Positions 23,809 to 32,670 of a DNA stretch of 64,000 nucleotides are shown here, one piece after another (the stretch's first letter is position 1; each line of letters begins with the position of its first letter). Origin of the DNA: Acinetobacter bohemicus ANC 3994 (GTDB taxonomy: Bacteria > Pseudomonadota > Gammaproteobacteria > Pseudomonadales > Moraxellaceae); assembly GCF_000367925.1 (NCBI RefSeq), contig NZ_KB849164.1, positions 350,349 to 414,348 of the forward strand, written 5' to 3'. The notes below the pieces were generated by a model that saw only the letters and a list, made by a program, of their open reading frames with translations, was not told the DNA's origin and did not search any database. A program made the position numbers and the translations under genes.

Positions 23809-25200
23809 TTAAGCCAATTCTTCGGTCAAGTTCATGGCTTCGGTTAATGCTTCATGTAAACGTGCCACTGAAATGATTTGCACGTTTGGAATGGGTTTTT
23901 GAGGAGCATTGCCTCTGGGTAAAATAATATATTTGAAACCATGTTTAATGGCTTCTTTTAAGCGTTCTTGACCATTTGGCACAGGACGAATTTCACCAGA
24001 GAGTCCAACTTCACCAAAGACAGCCAGTTGTTGCGGTAAGGCTTTGCCGCGTAAACTTGAGGCACAGGCAAGTAACACCGCAAGGTCAGAACCGGTCTCG
24101 GTAATTTTTAAACCACCGACGACATTGACATAAACATCTTGGCCTGATGTCTGTACGCCACCATGACGGTGCATGACGGCAAGCAGCATATTGAGTCGGT
24201 TTTGTTCTAAACCTAAAGCCACACGGCGCGGTTGTCCATGTGCATCATCCACCAAAGCTTGCACTTCTACCAACAGTGGACGTGTGCCTTCACGGCTAAT
24301 CATGACAATCGAACCGGGAATGGCTTCATCATAGCGACTTAAGAAAATGGCAGATGGATTAGCAACTTCTCGTAAGCCTTTATCGGTCATGCCAAACACG
24401 CCTAACTCATTGACTGCACCAAAACGGTTTTTGACTGCACGAATCATTCGATAACGTGAATCAGATTGACCTTCAAAATAAAGCACACAATCGACCATAT
24501 GTTCTAGAACGCGTGGCCCAGCCAATGCACCTTCTTTGGTCACATGCCCCACCAGAAACAATGAAGTGCCACTATTTTTAGCAAAACGGGTCAACAGTGC
24601 GGCAGATTCACGAATTTGTGAAACGCCACCGGGCGCAGATTGCAGTGTCTCGGTATATAGCGTTTGAATCGAATCAAGAATGGCCACCGCAGGGCGGACT
24701 TGCGCTAAAACTTCACAAATTCGTTCCACACAGGTTTCCGCCATGACTTGAAGATGGTCTGTCAGTAACTCTAAACGATGGGCACGTAAAGCCACTTGTG
24801 AAAGTGATTCCTCACCCGTGACATAAAGCGCTGAACTTTGTGCCGATGCCATGTGTGTGGCAGTTTGTAACAAAATGGTTGATTTACCAATGCCGGGATC
24901 ACCACCAATCAACACAACAGAACCCGTCACTAAGCCGCCACCTAAAACACGGTCAAATTCAGCAATTCCTGTCGCTAAGCGGGTTTCATGTGAAACGGAA
25001 ATTTTATTTAAGGTGGTAATGTTGGCGACTTGCCCTGCATAACCACCGCCCATTTTGGGTTGCGCGCGATGAGTGACGGCGGGTTCTACACGGACTTCCG
25101 TTAAGCTATTCCATTCGCCACATTCCGAACATTGACCTGACCATTTTGGATGATCAGCACCGCATTGCTCACAACGGTAAATACTTTTTGCTTTAGCCAT
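23809..25200 (-). CDS. radA: DNA repair protein RadA
   Basis: RadA (Sms) is a RecA-related helicase that promotes branch migration in recombination and, in naturally transformable bacteria, D-loop extension. The 463 residues start at the ATG at 25200 (MAKAKSIYRCEQCGADHPKW). Visible: the C4 zinc finger (CEQC…CSEC), Walker A GGDPGIGKST, Walker B-like AILDSIQTL, the RadA motif KNRFG and a C-terminal Lon-protease-like domain (VNVVGGLKI…GEVGLSGEIRPV). comEC in this window makes a transformation role plausible. Confidence 0.96.
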   Translation of the reverse strand: MAKAKSIYRCEQCGADHPKWSGQCSECGEWNSLTEVRVEPAVTHRAQPKMGGGYAGQVANITTLNKISVSHETRLATGIAEFDRVLGGGLVTGSVVLIGGDPGIGKSTILLQTATHMASAQSSALYVTGEESLSQVALRAHRLELLTDHLQVMAETCVERICEVLAQVRPAVAILDSIQTLYTETLQSAPGGVSQIRESAALLTRFAKNSGTSLFLVGHVTKEGALAGPRVLEHMVDCVLYFEGQSDSRYRMIRAVKNRFGAVNELGVFGMTDKGLREVANPSAIFLSRYDEAIPGSIVMISREGTRPLLVEVQALVDDAHGQPRRVALGLEQNRLNMLLAVMHRHGGVQTSGQDVYVNVVGGLKITETGSDLAVLLACASSLRGKALPQQLAVFGEVGLSGEIRPVPNGQERLKEAIKHGFKYIILPRGNAPQKPIPNVQIISVARLHEALTEAMNLTEELA

Positions 25201-25290
25201 ATTTTGTTTTTTAAATGCTGAAAATAAATAATCTGATGACAGCATACAGATGAATTTTACTGAATTGAATGCTTGCTAGAATTTGAGTCC

Positions 25291-25318
25291 ATAAAAAAGC
25301 CACCTTGGAGGTGGCTTG
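25291..25318 (-). terminator. Terminator of the alanine-type symporter gene
   Basis: AAGCCACC (25297-25304) and GGTGGCTT (25310-25317) form an 8-bp stem, followed on the minus strand by TTTTTTAT. It separates the symporter gene from radA. Confidence 0.85.
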
Positions 25319-25332
25319 CTGAACTTTTACAA

Positions 25333-26691
25333 TTAATACAATTCGCCTGACTTACGTTTTGCAATAAAATCTTTGGATTCTTTCGCAATGACAGTAGAAA
25401 GCAATAACAGTGCAATTAAGTTTGGAACGGCCATTAAGCCATTGAAGGTGTCGGCAAAGAGCCAAACCAAGTCTAGCGTGGCGACAGTGCCAATAAATAC
25501 CGTGGCAATATAAATAAGACGATAGATGAGGACGTACTTTTCTCCGAAAATATAAGTACAACATTTTTCACCGTAATAACACCAACCTAAAATAGTGGAA
25601 TAGGCAAAGAAAATAATACCGAGCGTTACCACCCAACCGCCGACACCGGGCAATAATCGATCAAAGACATGCGTCGTGAGTACAGCACCTGTTTCAGTTC
25701 CGAAGGTATTGCCTGCCATGATGAAACCCATCACCAAGACAATACCGGTAATGCTACAAACAATGATGGTGTCAATAAAAGTTCCTGTCATTGAAACCAA
25801 ACCCTGACGTGCGGGATGATCTGTTTTTGCCGCTGCTGCTGCAATAGGTGCAGAACCCATACCTGCTTCGTTAGAGAAGACACCACGTGCAACCCCGTAA
25901 CGAATCACAGCACCAATTGCACCACCTGCAACCGCTTCACCGGTAAATGCATCTTTAAAGATCAGTTCCAGTGCAGGTATCACCAGCTCAAGGTTATTGA
26001 GAATAATGACCAAACCACCGGCAACATAGCCCACAGCCATGACAGGGACAATCACGGTGGCTGCTTTGGCAATCGATTTAATTCCGCCTAAAATCACCAA
26101 GGCAGAGAAAACGGTAATGACGATGCCTGTGATCCACGTTTCAATACCCATGCTGTTTTGCACGGCAAGCGCAACAGTATTGGACTGTACTGAACTGCCA
26201 ATACCAAAAGAAGCCACGGTGCCAAAAAATGCAAAAATCAGCGCCAGCCATTTCCATTTTAAGCCATGTTCGATGTAATACATTGGGCCACCGGACATCA
26301 GACCATTTTCATTTTTAACGCGATACTTGACGGCCAGTACGCCTTCACCATATTTGGTTGCCATACCAAATAAAGCGGTCATCCACATCCAAAAGACGGC
26401 ACCGGGACCCCCTAGAACGCACGCTGTTGCCACACCCGCAATGTTACCTGTACCAATAGTGGCGGAGAGTGCGGTCATGAGCGAGGCAAAATGTGAAATA
26501 TCTCCTGCATGTGATTGAGCTTGAGGGTGCTTACCAAAAACCTGTTTAAAGGCCAGTGGCAGCATACGAAATTGCCAGAACATGAGGCGGAATGTGAGAA
26601 ATACACCAGTACCGACAATCAGTACCAACATGTACGGACCCCAGACCCATCCGCTGAGTGTTTCCATTATCGATTGTAAGTTTTGCATCAT
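25333..26691 (-). CDS. Sodium:alanine/glycine symporter (AGCS family)
   Basis: The inner-membrane transporter couples Na+ (or H+) entry to uptake of alanine or glycine. It has 452 residues with about 11 helices. AGCS signatures are visible: FASLMTALSATIGTGNIAGVATA, GPGAVFWMWMTALFGMATKY, YRVKNENGLMSGGPMYYIE and GVARGVFSNEAGMGSAPIAAAA. Two adjacent ATGs at 26691 and 26688 are both possible. It is divergent from cycA across 412 bases; the pair gives two routes for alanine/glycine-type substrates. Exact substrate not readable from sequence. Confidence 0.93.
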   Translation of the reverse strand: MMQNLQSIMETLSGWVWGPYMLVLIVGTGVFLTFRLMFWQFRMLPLAFKQVFGKHPQAQSHAGDISHFASLMTALSATIGTGNIAGVATACVLGGPGAVFWMWMTALFGMATKYGEGVLAVKYRVKNENGLMSGGPMYYIEHGLKWKWLALIFAFFGTVASFGIGSSVQSNTVALAVQNSMGIETWITGIVITVFSALVILGGIKSIAKAATVIVPVMAVGYVAGGLVIILNNLELVIPALELIFKDAFTGEAVAGGAIGAVIRYGVARGVFSNEAGMGSAPIAAAAAKTDHPARQGLVSMTGTFIDTIIVCSITGIVLVMGFIMAGNTFGTETGAVLTTHVFDRLLPGVGGWVVTLGIIFFAYSTILGWCYYGEKCCTYIFGEKYVLIYRLIYIATVFIGTVATLDLVWLFADTFNGLMAVPNLIALLLLSTVIAKESKDFIAKRKSGELY

Positions 26692-27103
26692 AGTTTCTTC
26701 TTATCGTCTTGAGTTTTGTAAATGGCTTATTTAGATTTATCAATGCTTAAGCAAGTGGTATGCCATATTTGTGACCTTCCTGATCATTTGTTATAACACG
26801 ACTGAGATACTTATTTCTTAGGGTTGAAAAGGTTTTAATTTTTGTTACTCGGTGCTGGATTTTTTATGAACGCATTTTATTTTATTGTTAGTTATTTTTT
26901 AGCTAAAGTTCAGCACTTTTACAAGCATTTAAAATGAATTATTTATGTTTATTTTTAAATCAATTATTCATCAATTTTATATATAAGAAAAATAAATTAA
27001 TGTTCGTGCTGAATTAAAAAATATAGATAGTTCAAAGTTTTTTGTTGTTTTCTGTGTTTTTTACGTTAATTTGGTGCGATAGACATCGAAGATGAATTAA
27101 ATA
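26692..27103. promoter_or_regulatory. Divergent control region between the AGCS symporter and cycA
   Basis: This very AT-rich, non-coding stretch must hold promoters for both transporter genes. It contains TTCAGCAC (26909-26916) and its inverted copy GTGCTGAA (27006-27013), with a near copy GTGCTGGA at 26852-26859. These could be regulator half-sites, but no known box is recognised. Confidence 0.4.
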
Positions 27104-28507
27104 ATGTCACATCAAAATACAAGTTCGACTGCTGAAAAGGCTGAACTGCAACGGAGTTTGTCTAATCGACATTTGCAATTGATTGCAATAGGTGGGGCAA
27201 TTGGTACGGGATTATTCATGGGCTCGGGTAAAACCATTAGCCTAGCGGGTCCTTCAATTTTAATTATTTATATGATTATTGGTTTTATGGTGTTTTTTGT
27301 CATGCGTGCGCTTGGCGAATTATTGCTGTCTAACTTGAAATACAAATCCTTTATTGATTCTAGTGCCGATTTAATTGGACCGTGGGCAGGCTATTTTGTC
27401 GGCTGGACCTATTGGTTATGTTGGATCACAATCGGTATTGCGGATCTTTCTGCGATTATTTATTACTTACAATTTTTTAATAATGGAATGCCCTTTAGCC
27501 CATCAGAAGGGGTCATGATCAGTGTTGCCGCGATTGTTTTCATCATGGGTTTAAACCTCGTGACTGTAAAACTGTTCGGTGAACTTGAATTCTGGTTTGC
27601 TTTAATCAAGATTATTGCCATTGTGGTGCTGATTGGTGTCGGTTTATGGATGATCTTCACTGGTTTTACCTCAACAGCAGGTGAGGTGGCATCGTTTACC
27701 CATTTATGGTCGCATGGCGGTATGTTCCCAACAGGCGTAACAGGTTTCCTTGCGGGCTTCCAAATTGCAATTTTTGCTTTTGTGGGTGTAGAGCTGATTG
27801 GTACAACAGCAGCTGAAACGAAAGATCCTGAACGTAATTTGCCAAAAGCGGTCAATTCTATTCCTATTCGTATCATCATTTTCTATGTGCTGGCACTGGT
27901 GATCGTCATGTCTGTGACGCCGTGGAATAAAATTGATCCAAGCATTAGCCCATTTGTAAACTTGTTTAGCCAAGCCGGTATTGCAGCAGCAGCCATCATT
28001 ATGAATTTGGTGGTGTTATCGTCAGTGATGTCATCCATGAACAGTGGTGTATTCTCAACCAGTCGGATGTTGTTTGGTTTATCTCGTGAAGAGCAAGGGC
28101 CTAAAGCATTTGGACATTTAAATAAACGTGCTGTTCCAGCCAATGCTTTGTATTTCTCTGCGGTATGTTTGTTGTTAGGTGCTGCACTTCAGTACTTTGT
28201 ACCAAATACCGTTGAAGCCTTTACTTTGGCAACCACGCTTTCAACTATCTTGTTCATTTGTGTATGGTTGATGATTATCTGGAGTTATATTGTTTACTAT
28301 AAAACGCGTCCAGAACTTCATGCGAAATCAACCTTTAAATTACCGGGTGGCTTGTTTACCTGTTGGGTGGTGATTGTCTTCTTTATTGGCATGATTTATG
28401 TGTTGTCATTAGAAGCCGATACCATGAAAGCCCTGATGGTGAGTCCAATTTGGTTCATTATCCTGATTGTTGGTTACTTTGGTTTCTATAAACCGAAACA
28501 TAAATAA
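27104..28507 (+). CDS. cycA: D-serine/D-alanine/glycine permease
   Basis: CycA is an inner-membrane H+ symporter of the APC superfamily for glycine, D-alanine, D-serine and D-cycloserine. The 467 residues match E. coli CycA closely along the length: NRHLQLIAIGGAIGTGLFMG, GKTISLAGPSI, FVGWTYWLCW, FVGVELIGTTAAETKDPERN, SGVFSTSRMLFGLS and KRAVPANAL. Twelve helices are predicted. The ribosome binding site is weak. A strong terminator follows at 28522-28554. Confidence 0.93.
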   Translation: MSHQNTSSTAEKAELQRSLSNRHLQLIAIGGAIGTGLFMGSGKTISLAGPSILIIYMIIGFMVFFVMRALGELLLSNLKYKSFIDSSADLIGPWAGYFVGWTYWLCWITIGIADLSAIIYYLQFFNNGMPFSPSEGVMISVAAIVFIMGLNLVTVKLFGELEFWFALIKIIAIVVLIGVGLWMIFTGFTSTAGEVASFTHLWSHGGMFPTGVTGFLAGFQIAIFAFVGVELIGTTAAETKDPERNLPKAVNSIPIRIIIFYVLALVIVMSVTPWNKIDPSISPFVNLFSQAGIAAAAIIMNLVVLSSVMSSMNSGVFSTSRMLFGLSREEQGPKAFGHLNKRAVPANALYFSAVCLLLGAALQYFVPNTVEAFTLATTLSTILFICVWLMIIWSYIVYYKTRPELHAKSTFKLPGGLFTCWVVIVFFIGMIYVLSLEADTMKALMVSPIWFIILIVGYFGFYKPKHK

Positions 28508-28521
28508 GCCCTTTGTTTGTG

Positions 28522-28554
28522 AAAAACGCCAGTTTCAAACTGGCGTTTTTTTTT
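28522..28554 (+). terminator. cycA terminator
   Basis: AACGCCAGT and ACTGGCGTT form a 9-bp stem around TTCAA, flanked by an A-run and by nine T residues. Confidence 0.9.
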
Positions 28555-28640
28555 AACACACGATAATCTCTAGCGTTTAGCACTTTGGTCACGGCTGTGA
28601 TCGAGTTATACTTCTTTGAAAACATAGGATAGGTGGTCAG

Positions 28641-28853
28641 ATGCGTCTTGTCATTTGCTACATCAGTTTATTGGCGACAGGTTTTGCCTTAGTCGGTTGT
28701 GGTCAATCTGGAGCTTTACAGTTACCCAATGATCAGAATTACGACAAGCGTTCCAAGTATTTGTTATATCCCAATGTCGATTCCAAAAAGCAGTCGGAAC
28801 AGAAACAGCTTGCAACACCGAATACTGACTCTAATCAACCTGCTACACCTTAA
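28641..28853 (+). CDS. lptM: LptM (YifL)-like small lipoprotein
   Basis: The 70-residue lipoprotein has a signal peptide with lipobox LVGC (Cys-20), directly followed by GQSGALQLP, similar to the GLKGPLYFP of E. coli LptM. LptM helps the outer-membrane LPS translocon LptDE to mature by assisting disulfide rearrangement. As in E. coli it sits just upstream of the dapF locus, here before lysA with a 24-base gap. The tail is Gln/Asn/Ser/Pro-rich and disordered. Assignment rests on the lipobox-proximal motif and synteny. Confidence 0.75.
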   Translation: MRLVICYISLLATGFALVGCGQSGALQLPNDQNYDKRSKYLLYPNVDSKKQSEQKQLATPNTDSNQPATP

Positions 28854-28877
28854 CGCTTTCATAGAAAGGATACATTC

Positions 28878-30122
28878 ATGAGTTTTACCCGCATTCATGG
28901 GGTTCTGCACGCAGAGCAATGTTCGTTGCAACAACTTGCACAGCAATTTGGCACGCCACTTTATGTTTATTCAAAAGCCACTTTTGAAAAGCATTATCTC
29001 GATATGGATCGTGCATTTAGCTTTATCGATCATCAAATTTGTTTTGCGGTCAAGTCGAACTCTAATATTGCGGTATTGAATGTACTGGCGAAGCTGGGTG
29101 CAGGTTTTGATATTGTGACTGGTGGTGAGCTTGCCCGTGTGCTAAAAGCAGGCGGTGAAGCTTCTAAAATTGTATTCTCTGGTTTAGGTAAATCAGAAGC
29201 AGATATTAAAAAAGCTTTAGAAGTGGGTATTGCTTGCTTCAATGTTGAATCGTATGCAGAGCTGGATCGCATTCAAAAAGTTGCGGCTGAACTGGGGCAA
29301 AAGGCACCTGTTTCTTTACGTGTCAACCCAGATGTCGATGCGAAAACACATCCATACATTTCGACGGGCTTAAAAGAAAATAAATTTGGTATTCCCTCGG
29401 ACAGCGTATTTGAAACCTATCAATACGCAGCTTCATTATCGAATTTAGATGTGATTGGCATTGACTGTCATATTGGTTCGCAACTGACTGAAACTCAGCC
29501 TTTTGTCGATGCACTTGATCGTGTGATCATGATGATTGATCAATTGAAAGAACTGGGGATCAATCTTAAACACATCGACATCGGTGGTGGTTTAGGCGTG
29601 ACCTATAAAGATGAAGTACCGCCAACCGTTACTGAATATGCCAATGCACTGAAACCTGCTTTAGAAAAATTGGGCTTAAAAGTGTATATGGAACCGGGGC
29701 GCAGTATTTCTGCCAATGCAGGTGTATTGCTGACCAAAGTTGATTTACTCAAACCGACCAATCATCGTAATTTTGCCATTATTGATGCGGCAATGAATGA
29801 CTTGATTCGTCCAGCATTATATGAAGCGTGGATGGATATTCAAGAAGTGACACCACGTACCGATGTTGAAGCAAAAGAATGGGATGTGGTGGGTGCAATT
29901 TGTGAAACGGGCGATTTTTTAGGTAAAGAACGCCAGTTAGCAATTCAAGAAAATGATGTCCTTGCAGTCTTGGGTGCAGGGGCATACGGTTTTGTGATGA
30001 GTTCAAATTACAACAGCCGTGGTCGTGCGGCTGAAGTAATGGTCGATGGTGATCAAGCGCATTTAATTCGTGAACGTGAAACCATAGAATCATTATGGGA
30101 TAAAGAACGCTTATTGCCTTAA
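28878..30122 (+). CDS. lysA: Diaminopimelate decarboxylase
   Basis: LysA is a PLP enzyme that decarboxylates meso-diaminopimelate to L-lysine, the last step of lysine synthesis. Its 414 residues show the alanine-racemase-like barrel with the PLP lysine in ICFAVKSNSN, FDIVTGGEL, CHIGSQL, HIDIGGGLGVTY, EPGRSISANAG, and the active-site Cys segment GAICETGDFLGKER. AAGGATAC precedes the ATG. It is co-directional with lptM and dapF. Confidence 0.97.
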   Translation: MSFTRIHGVLHAEQCSLQQLAQQFGTPLYVYSKATFEKHYLDMDRAFSFIDHQICFAVKSNSNIAVLNVLAKLGAGFDIVTGGELARVLKAGGEASKIVFSGLGKSEADIKKALEVGIACFNVESYAELDRIQKVAAELGQKAPVSLRVNPDVDAKTHPYISTGLKENKFGIPSDSVFETYQYAASLSNLDVIGIDCHIGSQLTETQPFVDALDRVIMMIDQLKELGINLKHIDIGGGLGVTYKDEVPPTVTEYANALKPALEKLGLKVYMEPGRSISANAGVLLTKVDLLKPTNHRNFAIIDAAMNDLIRPALYEAWMDIQEVTPRTDVEAKEWDVVGAICETGDFLGKERQLAIQENDVLAVLGAGAYGFVMSSNYNSRGRAAEVMVDGDQAHLIRERETIESLWDKERLLP

Positions 30123-30135
30123 GGAGTCATTCAAG

Positions 30136-30981
30136 ATGTTTTTAGAATTTACTAAAATGCATGGCCTAGGCAATGACTTTATGGTGGTTGATCTGATCAG
30201 CCAGCGTGCTTACCTAGATACCATGACCATTCAGCGTTTAGCCGACCGTCATTTCGGCATTGGCTTTGACCAACTGCTGATTGTTGAACCACCCGATTTA
30301 CCCAATGTCGATTTTAAATATCGTATTTTTAATGCAGATGGTTCTGAAGTTGAACAGTGCGGCAATGGCGTTCGCTGTTTTACACGCTTTGTGCATGAGC
30401 GTAAATTGACCACTAAAACCAAAATTAAAGTACAAACCAAAGCGGGTATTGTTGAACCTGAACTGGGTCAAAATGGCTGGGTTCGCGTCAATATGGGCTA
30501 TCCAAAATTCTTACCGAACCAAATTCCATTCCTTGCGGATGAGCCTGAAAACCTATATAGCTTAGCTTTAGCCAATGATGAAAGTATTATCATTGATGTG
30601 GTAAACATGGGTAATCCGCATGCCGTGACCATCGTTCCTGATGTGTTAACTGCTGATGTTGCAGGCATGGGACCACAAGTGGAATCACATGAACGTTTCC
30701 CGCAACGCGTCAATGCAGGTTTTATGCAAATTATGGATGAAACACATGCGCGCTTACGTGTATTTGAACGTGGTGTGGGTGAAACTTTAGCCTGTGGTAC
30801 GGGGGCTTGCGCCGCTGCAATTTCTGGGATGCGCCGTGGTTTACTTGCCAATGCTGTGGAAATTGAATTGGCTGGTGGCAAGCTACAAATTGAATGGCGT
30901 GAAGGCGATGTGGTTTGGATGACGGGTCCAACCGCAAATGTCTATGAAGGTCGTATCGATTTGAGTTATTACCAAGCATAA
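30136..30981 (+). CDS. dapF: Diaminopimelate epimerase
   Basis: DapF interconverts LL- and meso-diaminopimelate, giving the precursor for both peptidoglycan and lysine. The 281 residues include the start FTKMHGLGNDFMVVD and the two catalytic cysteines in EVEQCGNGVRC and LACGTGACAAA. AAGGAG lies 10 bases upstream of the ATG. It is 13 bases after lysA, so it is co-transcribed. A hairpin terminator follows at 30999-31029. Confidence 0.97.
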   Translation: MFLEFTKMHGLGNDFMVVDLISQRAYLDTMTIQRLADRHFGIGFDQLLIVEPPDLPNVDFKYRIFNADGSEVEQCGNGVRCFTRFVHERKLTTKTKIKVQTKAGIVEPELGQNGWVRVNMGYPKFLPNQIPFLADEPENLYSLALANDESIIIDVVNMGNPHAVTIVPDVLTADVAGMGPQVESHERFPQRVNAGFMQIMDETHARLRVFERGVGETLACGTGACAAAISGMRRGLLANAVEIELAGGKLQIEWREGDVVWMTGPTANVYEGRIDLSYYQA

Positions 30982-30998
30982 GAATGTATGGTTTGATT

Positions 30999-31031
30999 AA
31001 AAAGCACTGTCATCATGATGGTGCTTTTTAT
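30999..31031 (+). terminator. dapF terminator
   Basis: AAAAAGCAC (30999-31007) and GTGCTTTTT (31021-31029) pair, with a short inner CATCATGATG palindrome in the loop. The T-run is part of the right arm. Confidence 0.75.
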
Positions 31032-31086
31032 TATAAATAGACTATGCTGTAGCTCTACGCTCATTTTTTTCAAAGGCTGAGGCTGA

Positions 31087-31722
31087 ATGAAACATCTTGT
31101 TTTTTTATCTGGCGCTTCTGGAAATACTGCATTTTGGGATCCGTTAATTGCTCAGTTACCTGCAGAATATACCAAGCAAGTGATTGCTTATCCTGAATTT
31201 GATCATGCACCTGTGCATCCTGATGTGTACGATTTTGCAAGCCTCGGCAATTATGTATTAGCACAGATTCAGCAAGAATGTATTATTATTGCTCAGTCTA
31301 TGGGCGGCATTTTTGCCGTGCAAGCGGCATTGAAAAAGTCTAAATTAGTTCAAGGCTTGGTGCTCATTGCAACTTCGGGCGGTATTGATTTAAGTTCTTT
31401 TAATGTTCAGGACTGGCGTAGTGCTTATCAAGCCTCTTTTTTGAATCATCCCAATTGGTTTGTTACTGCGCAAGCCGATTATTTGGTTCAGCTTCCAGAA
31501 ATACAAGCGCCAGTTTTGCTACTTTGGGGAGATAGTGATCCAATTAGTCCTGTCGAGGTGGGACAATATCTCAATCAGCAATTCAAAAATGCATCGCTGC
31601 ATATTATTCATGGTGGCGATCATTTTTTTGCTGAACAGTATGCATCGGAAACAGCTCAGTTGGTTTCTGAATATTTAAAGCGCCTTGCAGCGATAAGTTT
31701 GGAAGAGTTAAATGTCATTTGA
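31087..31722 (+). CDS. Small alpha/beta hydrolase
   Basis: The 211-residue cytosolic alpha/beta-fold protein has the nucleophile elbow AQSMGG (Ser), the acid in LLWGDSDPISP and the His in HGGDHFFAEQ, so the triad is complete. It lacks a lid insertion. It overlaps xerC by 11 bases, so translation is coupled, although a functional link is not evident. In many relatives another small gene stands between dapF and xerC. Substrate unknown. Confidence 0.8.
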   Translation: MKHLVFLSGASGNTAFWDPLIAQLPAEYTKQVIAYPEFDHAPVHPDVYDFASLGNYVLAQIQQECIIIAQSMGGIFAVQAALKKSKLVQGLVLIATSGGIDLSSFNVQDWRSAYQASFLNHPNWFVTAQADYLVQLPEIQAPVLLLWGDSDPISPVEVGQYLNQQFKNASLHIIHGGDHFFAEQYASETAQLVSEYLKRLAAISLEELNVI

Positions 31723-32635
31723 AACTGACTCTGCAACCTTGCTGGTGATGTGGCTCAAAGAAAGAGAAATTCAAAATCAATCTAAACATACACTGCAAGC
31801 GTACGAGCGTGATGTTTCCGATTTTTTAAATTTTTGTGCTGTTAAAAAGCTTAGTTTAATGAATGTGGAATCTACAGATTTACGTGAGTTTTTAGCGCAA
31901 AAAGTAGAACAGCAACAACTCAGCTCCAGTAGTTTACAACGCTTATTATCTTCAATTCGGCAGTTTATGAAATGGGCAGAGCAGGGGCAGTATTTAGCTT
32001 TTAATCCAGCCGATGATTTTCAGTTAAAACGCCAGCCCAGACCTTTGCCGGGTATGGTCGATATTGAAACGATTAACCAAATTTTAGATCAGCTTAAACC
32101 TGAAAGTGAAGTACAGCAGCAAATGTGGCTGCGTGATAAAGCGATTTTAGAATTGTTGTATTCCAGTGGTTTACGCTTGGCAGAAGTACAAGGCTTGCGT
32201 ATTAAAGATATTGATTTTAATCGACTTCTTTTACGTATTATCGGTAAAGGCAATAAAACACGTATTGTACCGTTTGGTTCAAAAGCCAAAGATGCAGTCA
32301 TGCAATGGTTACAAGTTTATCCGCTTTGGAATGGTGATTTTGTTCCTGAAGCCAATGTATTTATTACTCAAAAAGGTAATCCGCTCGGTGCACGGCAAAT
32401 TGAAAATCGGGTGAAATTTCAAGCGCAACGGGCAGGGGTAAATATTGATTTGCATCCACATCTATTACGGCACTGTTTTGCCAGTCATATGTTGTCGAAT
32501 AGTGGTGATTTGCGTGCGGTGCAGGAAATGTTAGGGCATAGTAATTTAACCACCACACAAATTTATACCCATGTCGATTTTGAGCAATTGGCGAAAGTGT
32601 ATGATCAGGCACATCCACGAGCACAAAAGTCTTAA
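31712..32635 (+). CDS. xerC: Tyrosine recombinase XerC
   Basis: XerC acts with XerD at dif to resolve chromosome dimers. The 307 residues contain the N-terminal SAM-like core-binding domain (SKHTLQAYERDVSDFLNF) and the catalytic domain: Arg in SSGLRLAEV, Lys in GKGNKTRIVPF, HLLRHCFASHML, LGHSNLTTTQIYTHV with the nucleophile Tyr. The position behind dapF is the typical gammaproteobacterial one. XerC rather than XerD is chosen by position and overall pattern. Confidence 0.93.
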   Translation: MSFETDSATLLVMWLKEREIQNQSKHTLQAYERDVSDFLNFCAVKKLSLMNVESTDLREFLAQKVEQQQLSSSSLQRLLSSIRQFMKWAEQGQYLAFNPADDFQLKRQPRPLPGMVDIETINQILDQLKPESEVQQQMWLRDKAILELLYSSGLRLAEVQGLRIKDIDFNRLLLRIIGKGNKTRIVPFGSKAKDAVMQWLQVYPLWNGDFVPEANVFITQKGNPLGARQIENRVKFQAQRAGVNIDLHPHLLRHCFASHMLSNSGDLRAVQEMLGHSNLTTTQIYTHVDFEQLAKVYDQAHPRAQKS

Positions 32636-32670
32636 GCTTATCCAAGAATATTTGGGGATTAGCTTTTAAT
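32634..32670 (+). terminator. Probable xerC terminator
   Basis: AAGCTTATCC (32634-32643) pairs with GGATTAGCTT (32656-32665) with one mismatch, followed by TTAATTTT. It overlaps the end of the convergent monooxygenase gene. Confidence 0.5.

Noticed and set aside
26692..27103. Glycine riboswitch before the alanine/glycine symporter
   Set aside because: No matching conserved blocks could be found on the minus strand of this AT-rich gap.
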